Below are positions 23,156 to 33,858 of a DNA stretch of 64,000 bases, piece after piece (the stretch's first letter is position 1; each line of letters begins with the position of its first letter). Position numbers and translations under genes: made by a program. The notes beneath the pieces were generated by a model. The model was not told the DNA's origin, did no database searches, and saw nothing but the letters and a program-made list of their open reading frames with translations. The stretch is from Anastatus disparis (Eukaryota > Arthropoda > Insecta > Hymenoptera > Eupelmidae), in NCBI GenBank assembly GCA_017163975.1, contig JAFFSR010000309.1, positions 1,627,501-1,691,500 of the forward strand. The letters are read 5' to 3'.

Positions 23156-23757
23156 ATTTATAAACGTTACTCAAGTAACATCGATACGTACGTAACACCG
23201 TAATTTGAGTTGAGTTATTGCCCACACAGCATGAAAGGTTGCTGCAAGGTTTCAGTAATAAAATTCTCATTACTGAAACCTTGCAGCAATCTTTCATGCT
23301 GTGTTGGTGCTTGAGTTTGAATTTCAACCTTAGGCCCGAATTTATAGTCGTTGCTCAAACTCAAGCATTGAGTATGCTCCATTCTCAAACATCGTTCTGT
23401 CTTTGTCTCTCTCATAATAAAATCTCATTCCGTCTTTCAGGCTCGAATTCATAGACCCAACTCAAGTAAAGATTCGTTACTTAAATCTCATTCTGTCTCT
23501 ACTTCTCTCATGATAACAAAAAAAGACACAGGATGTAACCAGTACTTCAGTTTTGTTTATGAATTTAAACCTCAATGCTTGAGTTTGAACAACGACTATA
23601 AATTCGGACCTCAGGCAGAAAGTTGTAGTCGTTACTCAGTTCTCAGTTCTCAGCTTACATGAATCAAACATCATTCCGTCTTATTTTTCTCATGATGAGA
23701 AAACAGACAGATGACACAATCATTACTTGAGTTACTTCTATACATTCGAATCTAATC
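23156..23757. mobile_element. ~600-bp foldback element with internal hairpins
   Basis: AATTTATAAACGTTACTCAA at the left is matched by an imperfect inverse ending TTGAGTTACTTCTATACATT at the right. An inner pair joins CGAATTTATAGTCGTTGCTC at 23338 with its inverse at 23582-23605. CAT(C/T)(G/C)TTCTGTCTT-like motifs recur at 23389, 23485 and 23670. The perfect hairpin at 23221-23308 lies within it. Confidence 0.6.
23221..23308. repeat. Nearly perfect ~37-bp hairpin
   Basis: ACACAGCATGAAAGGTTGCT followed by GCAAGGTTTCAGTAAT pairs with ATTACTGAAACCTTGCAGCA followed by ATCTTTCATGCTGTGT. One G-U type exception was seen, and the loop is about 9 nt. It may be a young MITE remnant or an arm junction. 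Its length is compatible with a small-RNA precursor, but nothing else supports that. Confidence 0.85.
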
Positions 23758-23930
23758 ATTTTTCGTTTAAGTATTTTATAGGATAATAATGTGTTTAACC
23801 AATCAGAGCGGTTATTTCTTTAGGATTACAGATACATAAATTATTCTCTTACTTATGTAGTATAGATGTATAGCACCACCAACCGTATAACGTACTACAT
23901 GTATGTATGTGCGTAATCGCGATGTCCCAA

Positions 23931-24060
23931 GGGGGTCGCTCTAGAAAATTGCACAACTCTGTATCACAGAGACAGAAGATATAAAATCAATGTGCTGAAC
24001 AAAGATAGCATATATCGATACACTAAATTTATCGTTTCGGAGCAATTCTCCAGTCCCCAG
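23931..24060. mobile_element. Second copy of the 127-bp hairpin element
   Basis: GGGGGTCGCTCTAGAAAATT and the whole core of 22969-23095 are repeated. The right arm is degraded (GGAGCAATTCTCC instead of GGAGCAGCCCCCC). Confidence 0.75.
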
Positions 24061-24215
24061 TCCCGACCGAGCTTCCATTCTCTTATGTTTGATTTCGTAC
24101 TCAGAATTTGTCACTTTATGGTTTTTATGCTCTAGTTTACAACAATAACATCGATGTTTAATTTTTATCAATCAATTATAATAAATATAATATAACAAAA
24201 TATTTAAATATTAAA

Positions 24216-24400
24216 ATGGGATTTTCAAGTAAATTAGTGAGTTATAATAAATGTTGTAATCCTTATAAATTGAAGAATCATCAAAAAACTAAGTCATTAC
24301 AGAAAGTGTCAGAAAATATTAAAAAAGTTTTGATGAATGTTACATTAGATGAAAGGATATGTTCGAGATGCAGAAAACGTGCTTATAAAGATTATAATGA
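24216..24400 (+). pseudogene. Zinc-finger N-terminal exon of the DDE-like transposon (probable)
   Basis: The frame MGFSSKLVSYNKCCNPYKLK ... RICSRCRKRAYKDYND has the same CC-x-P ... CxxC pattern as the modules at 16900 and 17084. It lies upstream of, and on the same strand as, the body at 25734-27941. It is therefore probably the first exon, followed by an intron that has collected repeats. I could not fix the splice donor. The frame runs on to a stop at 24458, but residues beyond about YKDYND look non-coding. Confidence 0.5.
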
Positions 24401-24564
24401 CCTGCAATTTTGGTGTTCATCTATTGAATATTTAATGAAAATTATTTTTTATAATTAATTAATATCTTTTCTATAAATCTTGCATGCAATAATTTAATTC
24501 TAGGCATAATATTATTGGCAAAAAAAACTTATTAACAAAATTTATTTTGTTAATAAGTTATTAA

Positions 24565-24730
24565 TTTTTTTATGATGTAATGGGTCGTCAACTACCTTCA
24601 AGATTATCTTTTATATAAATTTTGCATGCAATTATTTTATTCCAGATGTAATATTATTTGCAAAAAAATCTTATTTACAAAACTTTTGTTGAACGTTTAA
24701 TATTTAGGTTATAATTGCTTCTGTTTTATG
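24565..24730. repeat. Direct repeat, copy 1 (second copy at 25102-25263)
   Basis: ATGATGTAATGGGTCG, CAACTACCTTCAAGATTATC, TTTTGCATGCAATTATTTTA and AAAACTTTTGTTGA occur in the same order in both copies with few changes. The copies are about 537 bp apart and include the right end of the MITE at 24798-25138. Confidence 0.85.
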
Positions 24731-24797
24731 TAATTTGTGCATGCTATTTATTTAAGATGTAATAAAAATGGTAAAGTTTAATTCACACAATTTCTGT

Positions 24798-25138
24798 TTA
24801 AGGTAGTTGTTGACTCCTTACATCATAAAAAACTGATTATTATAAAATGCTTTAAAATTTAATCCACAACTTTAATATAATTTCACAAATAAATAGTTAA
24901 AATTTTATAACCTCCAGCAGTCTCAAAAGTAAGATATAAAACTGAAATTTTCATTTTATATAATAAATATCATTAAAATTACAAATTTAAAATATTATAT
25001 TATAATTATGAAACCGTTAATCGTTCTAAAAATTTAACTATTTATTTATAAAGTTATATTGAAGTTATAAACCAAATTTTAACGCATTTTATAATAAATA
25101 ATTTTTTTATGATGTAATGGGTCGACAACTACCTTCAA
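24798..25138. mobile_element. 341-bp TTAA-type foldback MITE (group 4)
   Basis: The left end TTAAGGTAGTTGTTGACTCC is inverted at the right (GGGTCGACAACTACCTTCA). TTTTATGATGTAA- and TTTTAAAGCATTTTATAA-type blocks also pair. The right TTAA appears as TTCA, probably mutated. The first bases resemble those of the large element at 39542 (TTAAGGTAGCTCC). Confidence 0.7.
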
Positions 25139-26098
25139 GATTATCTTTTATATAAATTTTGCATGCAATTATTTTATTCCAGATGTAATATTATTTGCAA
25201 AAAAATCTTATTTACAAAACTTTTGTTGAGTGTTTAATATTTAAGTTATAGTTGCTTCTGTTTTATGTTAACTTTGCATGTTATTACTTTATTTTAAAAC
25301 AAAAAATTACTTGATTTTATAACGAATATTATAATAGCAAAGAAGTGTAACTTACAAAAATCGTATTGAAAGTTTAATATGTTGGTAACCGTTAATTGCA
25401 AATATCAACTAAAATATATAAATTGTAAATATTCTCACAAAATTAAAAATATTTATTCAGAGTATTAGAATTTAAAACATTTAATTCTTCCTATAAGATG
25501 CATCACATAAATAGCTCTTATTGTAGTTTCATTATGTGTTTGTCAACAATCATTATTTTGTAGTAGCTTTCTAGTTCTGTAAAACTTAAGATGCGTTAAA
25601 AATTTAAATGACATTTATTGAATTATGTATTTTAATTTTTTGAATTTGCTTTTATAATATCTTTCTCGCATGTTTCTTATTTAGTATTTTCTGATATAAG
25701 ATTATTCTTGCTGTGCTATTCTATTCCTTGCAGTAATGGAAGTAGATATTTTACAAAGTCCATCTTCAGTAGGGGCTGTATCTAGATTTAGTAATATTGC
25801 ATTAACAATGATTTGGATGATATTTTAGATGAGTTGAGAATGGATGACTCTTGTGCAGCAATTGCTTTACCACCGCATATTATCAATGATTCTATTGGAT
25901 TACTAAATAACTTGAAAGTAATTTTCCATGATCCATGAACGTCAAGAGATAATCAAATAAAAATTATTACAATGTTGCCAATCACATGGAGTTATACTCA
26001 AATAAAACTATATTTTGATGCTTCTTATCATATGATCAAATATGCTCGTAGTCTTATCGAAGACAAGGGGATTTTGTCATTACCTTATCACAAAATAG

Positions 26099-26544
26099 GT
26101 ATTTACTTTAGTATTTGTATGTAATTTCAATTTTCTTTTAATATTTTAATTTATAAATATCGAATAATAATTTTATGGTAAGAGAAGCAAATGCAAAATA
26201 TAAGGAAAATTCTTTTTTGAATTTTTTAAATCTTTTAAGTTTTGGTATCTTTAAAGTTATTGTGTTTAAATGAAAATAATAAATTAAATATTACCTAATA
26301 TTGGCATTTAAAATATTTCTTTATTATACTTTAGAAATAATATAAGATGTGCTTCTAATATATTGATAACATTTAAATTATTTTTTTTTATTTTAACTAT
26401 TTAAAATAAAATATTTTTAAGTGTCTATAATCAAATTAACCATGTTAACTAAATAGGTATTAAAAATATTTTAAACAAACAAAAGTTGTTTATAATGAAT
26501 AATATTATGAATATTTCGTTCTACATAAAATATTTACTGCTTAG
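26099..26544 (+). other. Intron 1 of the transposon gene
   Basis: Starts GTATTT and ends TTACTGCTTAG; 446 bp and very AT-rich. Splicing it out keeps the conserved frame. Confidence 0.7.
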
Positions 26545-26865
26545 GTAAATCCCTATCTTGTGATATAATCTCTTCAGTTACGAACTTTTATTTAAGAGAT
26601 GATATAACTTGGACTATGCCTGGCATGAAGGATGTAATATGCACAAGAAATAGTGATGGAATTAAAGAGAAACTTCAAAAGGGACTGATTCTGTTGAATT
26701 TAACGGAATTATATCAGCTTTATAAATTGGAATTTCCAGAGAATAAAATTAGTCTCACAAAATTTACTATGTTGCGTCCTAAAAACTGTGTGTTAGCAGG
26801 AAGCAGTGGGACTCACAGCCTGTGTGTCTGTTCTTATCATCAAAATGTAAAGTTGATGATTTTAG

Positions 26866-26943
26866 GTACTTTAATTTATTATGATCATATATCTTAATAT
26901 AAATAATAGTACTTCCAATTTTGAAGGCTTATTTTTTTTACAG
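26866..26943 (+). other. Intron 2 of the transposon gene
   Basis: 78 bp, GTACTTTAATTT ... ATTTTTTTTACAG. It has a typical polypyrimidine tract and keeps the frame when removed. Confidence 0.8.
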
Positions 26944-28106
26944 ATAGTCATTTATCTAATTTTACAAAAAATGAAGAACAGAAAATAACATCATATGTAG
27001 ATTGTTTTGATTTTTTAATTTGTGAATCACCATCGGACTTGTGTTATTTAAACAACTGCGAGAAATGTCCAGGATCTATCAATCTAGAGAAATTCTTATT
27101 AAAAGTGTTTGAAGATAATTACGTCACCTCAATTTCTTTCAAGCAGTGGATTAATAATCCACAAACAACTTTGGAAACTTTAATCAAGGAAACGTCTGAA
27201 TTTGTAAAATATTTTTGTGAAAAAGTAAAAGGATTATTTCCTCATGCAAAAATAGCATCCAAACAATCTTCATATTCAAGAAAATTAAAGGACCATCTGA
27301 AACCACATGAATTTCAAATAATTGTGGACTTTGCCGAAAATTACGCGTTCACGATTCAAGATGCTGCTCCTGGTTTCCATTGGAATAACACCCAAGTTAC
27401 AATCTATAATGTCGTAATTTATTACAAAGAAAATGAAATCACAAAACATAAAAGTTTGGTTATAATTTCTGATTGCTTAATTCATGATGCTGTAGCAGTT
27501 TATTCGTTCCATAAAATAATTCAGAATTTTTTGAATGATGAATTTTCTTCCATAAAAAAGATTTATTATTTCTCTGACGGTGCCCCCCAACAGTATTAGA
27601 ATGTCAAAAATGTTATTAATTTAGCTCATCATAAAATGGATTTTGGATCAGACGCTGAATGGCATTTTTATCCCACAGCCCATGGGAAAGCTCCATGTGA
27701 TGGTCTTGGGGCAACAGTAAAAAGAGGAGCTCTTAGAGCAAGCCTACAGAGATCAACAATTGAGCCAATTTTGACAAGTGAAGATCTATTTCATTGGCTA
27801 AACACAACTGAAAGAATGCCAAATATAACCTTCAAATATTCTACCCAGAAAAATTATGATCAAACTAAAAAATTTTTAGCCAAACGGTTTCACAATAACA
27901 GACGGGTACAACATCTTAAGGACTTGTTTGATTCCAATTGATGGTACCATAAGAGCAAAACTATATTCTGAATATAATTTTTATACAGACACTGTTATTT
28001 TATAATTTTTCTCTGTCTTCGACCAATGTAAAGAAAAGTTATTGTTATTTGCTTAATTTTGATTAAATTATATATTTAAGGATAAAAATAGATATTATTA
28101 TTACAC

Positions 28107-29873
28107 AGGCCCACAAAATGAAAAAAAATGTCTGAACTTTTGACCGGACATACATATTCCCATGTTTTTTTCGACGCTGAATCCGAATCTGTAATAAAAA
28201 TATAGGGTTTTCCTACCTTTTCTCAGAGTTTTATTGAAAAAACCTCATTTTCTACGGTTTTTTTGCGGTTTTTCGAGTCTAGAAAAAACAAATCATGAGA
28301 TACGGTTAATTGGACTTCAAAATCGAATTCTACGGGAAAAAATACACGGGAAACCATACCTTCAAATTTTTTTAACGCGATTCTAGTCCTCTGTATGGGG
28401 CTGAAAAGATGAGGAAATCGGTAAAAGTCGAAATTTTGCCTAAAATGGATTTAAACAATATTAAAATTTAATCATGCGTCTTTTGAAGAGTCGATAAACA
28501 TTGGAAATACTATCCTGGGGGTTTTTCAGATTGCTGATCATGAATTTGAAGTCAGATTGTGTAAAAACTACTTCTAGAGGGCGGTGACAAGAACTGTATA
28601 TGGTAAATTTATCGATTTTTTAAAAATTTTACGTCTGAAATACTTATTTTAGAGTCTTTCACAGCATTGACTGTAAATTCAAGATATTAACTTAGCCTAT
28701 TGTGTACGTTAAACTTAACATTTTGTCTATGTTTGTCTCTCTCTCTCTCTCTCTCTTCCGTGATGTTTTTTTAAATTGGCTTACGCTTACGTACACGTTT
28801 CTCTTCAAATGACCGATGTAGTGGATTTCTGACACGTTTTTGTCCTTTTTCGCAGCTGTTTCTCTTTTTATCATCCAGCAGTAATCTGCTAACATGTTGA
28901 TACCCCAGTTTCCTTGAAATCTACGTTCAAACTCCTTTAAATCTTGGTGAAATCGTTCACCATGCTCTTCACTAAAGTCTCCGTTATTTTCAGGAAACTG
29001 ATCAACGTGTGAATTAAGAAAATGAAGTTTTAAGTTCATTAGACAACCCAATTTTTCAAAATTACGTACCATTCTTTTCACAATAGCTTTATAATTCGTG
29101 TCTTTGGCATAAAAAGAGGAACAGCTGCGAAAAAAGGACAAAAACGTGTCAGAAATCCACTACATCGGTCATTCGAAGAGAAACGTGTACGTAAGCGTAA
29201 GCCAATTTAAAAAAACATCGGAAGAGAGAGAGAGAGAGAGAGAGACAAACATAGACAAAATGTTAAGTTTAACGTACACAATAGGCTAAGTTAATATCTT
29301 GAATTTACAGTCAATGCTGTGAAAGACTCTAAAATTAGTATTTCAGACGTAAAATTTTTAAAAAATCGATAAATTTACCATATACAGTTCTTGTCACCGC
29401 CCTCTAGAAGTAGTTTTTACACAATCTGACTTCAAATTCATGATCAGCAATCTGAAAAACCCCAGGATAGTATTTCCAATGTTTATCGACTCTTCAAAAG
29501 ACGCATGATTAAATTTTAATATTGTTTAAATCCATTTTAGGCAAAATTTCGACTTTTACCGATTTCCTCATCTTTTCAGCCCCATACAGAGGACTAGAAT
29601 CGCGTTAAAAAAATTTGAAGGTATGGTTTCCCGTGTATTTTTTCCCGTAGAATTCGATTTTGAAGTCCAATTAACCGTATCTCATGATTTGTTTTTTCTA
29701 GACTCGAAAAACCGCAAAAAAACCGTAAAAAATGAGGTTTTTTCAATAAAACTCTGAGAAAAGGTAGGAAAACCCTATATTTTTATTACAGATTCGGATT
29801 CAGCGTCGAAAAATACATGGGAATATGTATGTCCGGTCAAAAGTTCAGACATTTTTTTTCATTTTGTGGGCCT
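28107..29873. mobile_element. 1.77-kb foldback element with ~765-bp arms
   Basis: The ends are AGGCCCACAAAATGAAAAAA and its inverse. The two arms (28107-28872 and 29109-29873) are almost identical, including CCGGACATACATATTCCC, CGATTCTAGTCCTCTGTATG and TTCTAGAGGGCGGTGACAAG with their inverses. A (TC)n/(GA)n tract sits at mirrored positions (28736-28756, 29223-29244). Only about 236 bp in the centre are single-copy, and these carry a protein fragment (see next entry). High arm identity suggests a young element or arm-to-arm gene conversion. Confidence 0.85.
28692..29141 (-). pseudogene. Fragment of a widespread uncharacterised (transposon-associated) protein
   Basis: The frame reads GCLMNLKLHFLNSHVDQFPE, NNGDFSEEHGERFHQDLK and EFERRFQGNWGINMLADYCW, then MIKRETAAKKDK. 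The HSH.D.FPEN.G..SEEHGERFHQD block followed by RY/RFQG.W....MADYCW is one I know from multi-copy uncharacterised proteins in insect genomes, usually near their C-terminus. The conserved part falls in the unique centre of the foldback. The last ~40 codons fall in the arm and degrade into an RERE run. No start or upstream domain is present, so this is a captured or residual piece. Confidence 0.6.
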
Positions 29874-29907
29874 AATAATGTTATCATTTTTTCTTATAAA
29901 ATATTGA

Positions 29908-31620
29908 CATTGTTGCAATTTGATAACTTTTTCAACGTTGTTAAAAGAAGTGAGCTTCATTTTCATCGACTCTCCATCACATGGAATAAAACAGTGATTT
30001 GATCTGGTATCAAAAATGTTTTAATTGATGTGAATCTCTTCTGTGAACTTTTCGTATATTTTTGCACGTCAGAATCAGAGACCTATAATGCTCTGCAATA
30101 AATAAATATTATATTATTAACCTAGGGAGAAAAGTTGACTATTGAATGCTTGCATATGAATTGCCGTTTGAGCGAACCGAGCAATTGATATTCCACCTTT
30201 CTCCTGAGGTCAATATACGATTCTTCATCATTCCGGGTGAAAATTACGTCCTACTTATCCGTTGTGATAATTCAATATTGATGAAAAATAAAATGAATGA
30301 AAATTATCGTGTTGAATCATCTGCTGCTTACAACCGAATATGCTCTGTCCTTCTCCGCCCCTCTCCCACTGATGATAAATCTTTGAAATAAACTATTTAT
30401 GTACCTTTATTATGATGATACACTGCGATTAATAATTAAAAAAAAGGAAGTTACATTTTAACAATAAAATGTTTATTATATAGTCTGATTCCTTATACCA
30501 ATTCCGTGTAAGGTATATTATATCAGTTCTATAATTCTGGTTATAACCAATAAACGAAGAAGGATAGACCCAATCCTCTCTATTCTAGGCTGCCTTTATA
30601 ATACATAAGAAAGAGAAAGATAGATAGATAATAAATAGATATTATTCATTGCTATACATTATATTGTACAAATTATGAAAAATATAAACAAATTGAATAT
30701 GAAAATAAGATTATAATATGTATTACAAACAATATATTGTAACTAGTAAGTAAGTAGCCGCGAAACAACAAAAGACAAATTGAGAGTAGAGGTCCATTTT
30801 CAAGGGACAGGAAATATAAAAAAGTAAATGATCTGAAATGAGATAATGAAGGTGAGACTGAGTATCGCAGGAAGATCGTTCGATAGACGTGAGGACGTCA
30901 CCAGCAACGATCTATGATAATATTCTATGACAGAACTCTCCCTCTCTCTTGTATGTGTCTATCCTTCTTTGTTTACTGATCACAACCAGAATTATAGAAC
31001 TGATATAATCTATCTTATACAGAATTGATATAAGGAATTAGACTATATAATAAACATTTTATTGTAAAAATTTAATTTGGTTTATTTTTTTTGAATTATC
31101 AATCGTAGTGTATCATCATAATAAAAGTACATAAATAGTTTATTTCAATGATTTATCATCAGTGGGAGAGGGCCGGAGAAAGACAGAGCATATTCGGTCG
31201 TAATCAGCAGATGATTCAACACGATAATTTTAATTTATTGATTTTTCATCAATATTGAATTATCACATCGGATAAGTGGGACGTACTTTTCGTCCAAAAT
31301 GATGAAAAATCGTATATTGACCTCAGGAGAAAAGTGGAATATCAATTGCTGGCGTATTTGCAGCTCTCGCTTCGCTCGAGCGGAAATAGTAATCTTTTCT
31401 CCCTAGGTTAATAATATACTATTTATTTATTGCAGAGCATTATGGATCTCTGATTCTGACGTGCAAAAATATGCAAAAAGTTTACAGAAGAGATTCACAT
31501 CAATTAAAACATTTTCTGATACCAGATCAAATCACTGTTCCATTTCATGTGATGAAGAGTCGACAAAAATGAAGGTGACCTCTTTTGACAACGTTGAAAA
31601 ATTTATTAAATTGCAACTAT
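29908..31620. mobile_element. 1.71-kb foldback element with ~660-bp arms
   Basis: TTGCAATTTGATAACTTTTT at the left pairs with the inverse at 31594-31617. Paired landmarks are TTTTTGCACGTCAGAATCAG, TTAACCTAGGGAGAAAAG, CTCCTGAGGTCAATATACGA, CAATAAAATGTTTATTATAT and AGTTCTATAATTCTGGTT. The arms meet a loop at about 30566-30957. They differ by many point changes and by one non-homologous patch (30146-30180 versus 31340-31390), so this element is older than its neighbour at 28107-29873. Confidence 0.8.
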
Positions 31621-32098
31621 GTTAAAAGCAATTCCTGATGACAGATTAGCGCAACAGGTGAAATAACGTTTATGTATTTATTCTTGCAATAATATTTATG
31701 GTATAAAACTAAAAATGTAGTAGTTTTAATGATTTAGGTCAAAATAAAAAAAAAGCTTGTACAGATTCGATACTTAGAAATTTAAAAAATTTTAAAATGG
31801 TTGTAGCTCTGCTTCTATGATACCTACTGACTTTTAATAGGGCTTAAATTCAGGACTTTGATATTAACTTCGATTTTTCGTAATATATGAAAGGTTTTGT
31901 ATCACCAAATTGGATCAGTTTAAGTCAGAAGTAGTAAGTGTATTAACTTATTAAAAATGAAGAATACTGCATTTTCGATGATATATATGAGGGTGTCAAA
32001 GGTCTGGGCCAAGAAAATTTCCATAAGGGAATTGTTGTACATAGATATAACTACTTTCAAATAAATTTTTTTGAAAATTTAAGTTGGTAGAAAAAAGT
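31621..32098. other. AT-rich stretch, nothing recognised
   Basis: No supported feature. Confidence 0.4.
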
Positions 32099-33660
32099 TA
32101 TGCAAAAATCAGTTTTTCAGTATCAAGAGAAATTTTAGCTGTAGTATACTCTGCAGTATTATCAAAGACAGGATCAGACCGTGACAGGATATTAACTTTA
32201 AGAAAATCACCTAACCTAGAGAAGTTGTAATGATCGATAAAAATGACTGAAGCATCGTCATGTTCAGTCAAAAACATTTCGGTAACTGCAAAAATATCTG
32301 TTTTGTTAATAGTAATATGACTTTAAACGGCTGAAAAACGTGTCTTGATACGGTTATTATTTGTATTTGAGGTGTCGAAATTTTAAAAAAATTTAGAATT
32401 ATATTGGGGTGAAATATTATTAGTAGAGTTTGAGTTAAGAGAATAATTAATAATCGAAAAAGAACACTCGCCTTTTATATTATGATTTGATGAACCATTT
32501 GAGAATGAGTGAGTGTTCATCGCATGAAAGCCATGAAGACTTCATTGCTCATTTTTACGAGGCTTGAGTAAGGACATTTGGGCCGTATCCGTAATCGGAA
32601 TTAGATCAGCATTCTTGGAGAGACGTATACAGGTCGTTAGATTTCGAACAATTGGTCGAAGATAGTTTAGGTCTTTGTAGATAGCGTTAGCTTTAGTAAG
32701 CAGCATGAAGACCGAAAAAACTTTGCTGTTACCACCAATTCTAAACAGTTTAAAAACCGAGAGATTACGCAATTTAGGTGACACCTCTATAATGCTATTA
32801 CGTATAGCATTTGAAGAAAATCTGCTCACAAATAAGCGAAAATTATTTTGCTGAGAGCCTCAGGCTGATCTACGTCTATTGAAATGGATGGTAACCACTC
32901 GTGAGTATCGATCAAAAATGCAGCCCCATAATAAAGACCTAGCCTCTAATATGGTTTTAACAATTTCCTTATTGCTAAGAGAGACAGAGGAAGGAATAGC
33001 CGTAAACAGTATTTCGTAAGAGTCAAACAATAAAGAAACAGTTGGTGAAGAACATGAGGCAATGTGTTGATCTAAACGATCAGAGACAGCATCGTGATGC
33101 TTTTTAAGTTCAGAGAATGACAGTTTCAATTCACCGAGCTCTGTTTTAAGAGCACCAACCTCAGACACAATTTCATTATTTGACTCCATTAATTGGTGGT
33201 CAACTGCAACAACTGTTTCGACACTGCCATTTGCTTTTCGTACTTCCTATCATTCTTAATTTTAAATTCCTCAAACCATTCTGAAGTAGACATATTCGCG
33301 GACTTATTTTAAGAGTCAGAAGATTTTATATGCGAAGAAGGAGAAACACCAGAGGCCAATTGAGAAGAACTGAAGACAGCAACTTGTTGCATGCCAACGC
33401 CCAAAGCAATAGTACTATCCATAGTGGAAGAGGAGGAGATTAATTCGGAGCAACAGCGTCTCCTTGGCAACGGTTCCAGTGAGTGGTATGGGGAGGGCGC
33501 GCCCCTTTTTTGCGAGCGCTGATTAGGCGGAGTAGTCTCTAATAACCGAAAAGAGGCTGCGACTATGTCGTCGGTGGCCAGTGCACGTGAACAATCGTCT
33601 GCTGGCTTCCTTTTACGAAGTCTTTCTTTTACACAGCAGACTATAATATTCTCACTAAGG
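32099..33660 (-). mobile_element. 5' portion of a non-LTR retrotransposon (5'UTR, ORF1, start of ORF2)
   Basis: On the minus strand a GC-richer leader (33660-33423) is followed by ORF1 and then, at 32310-32200, by a frame DIFAVTEMFLTEHDDASVIF IDHYNFSRLGD. This looks like the TE..L...Y...R motif near the N-terminus of an APE-type endonuclease. The reverse transcriptase and 3' end are absent. This is the opposite of usual 5' truncation, so the 3' part was removed or displaced after insertion. Confidence 0.6.
32542..33422 (-). pseudogene. ORF1 protein of the non-LTR element (broken)
   Basis: A probable start at 33422 gives MDSTIALGVGMQQVAVFSSS, then a stop near 33312 and a frame change near 33195. 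The main frame (33189-32542) opens with a heptad-like, probably coiled-coil segment, SEVGALKTELGELKLSFSEL. It continues with YEILFTAIPSSVSLSNKEIV, a stop at 32860-32862, then QQNNFRLFVSRFSSNAIRNS, IIEVSPKLRNLSVFK and DLNYLRPIVRNLTTC, ending PITDTAQMSLLKPRKNEQ. ORF1 proteins of R1/jockey-like insect elements have such a coiled coil plus a basic C-terminal domain. A deletion probably lies between the ARSLLWGCIF and RRRSA parts. Confidence 0.6.
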
Positions 33661-33858
33661 AACCAAGAGCTATCGCAACACTTAGTGTTATGAATTGACG
33701 TACAGTTTCTGCGTTTTAATTATATTTTTAATTAACGATTTTTCATCGTTGTCAAAATACAGATTATACTTTTTCTACATAATTAGATTGACTAGCGAAC
33801 GGAACTATATCGGCCGAAAACTATCATTTATTATCAACAAGAAGTGAATGTATTTTAA

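Larger units (their letters stand above)
25734..27941 (+). pseudogene. Nearly complete spliced DDE-like transposon protein, a few lesions
   Basis: An acceptor-like TTCCTTGCAG precedes the first exon (25734-26098). Exon 2 is 26545-26865 and exon 3 is 26944-27941. Joining AAAATAG|GTATTT to TTAG|GTAAATCC restores the frame YHKIGKSLSCDIISS. The second junction (TTAG|GTAC ... TTTACAG) restores LMILGDSHLSNF. Exon 3 contains VDFAENYAF, YYFSDGAPQQY and DAEWHFYPTAHGKAPCDG LGATVKRG, a D..D..E-like order suggestive of an RNase-H-fold transposase; that assignment is inference. Similar proteins occur in arthropod and cnidarian genomes as uncharacterised, often multi-copy genes. Lesions are a frameshift near 25800, TGA at 25936-25938 and TAG at 27597-27599, where the frame continues directly with NVKNVINLAHHKMDFG. 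The rest is open, so inactivation looks recent. Confidence 0.75.

Noticed and set aside
23076..23454. Several overlapping 66-83-codon frames on both strands
   Set aside because: Produced by the perfect hairpin and foldback arms, so the same sequence appears in opposite frames.
29817..30391. Frames at 29817-30002 and 30146-30391
   Set aside because: They lie in the arms of foldback elements; the second is not kept open in the opposite arm.
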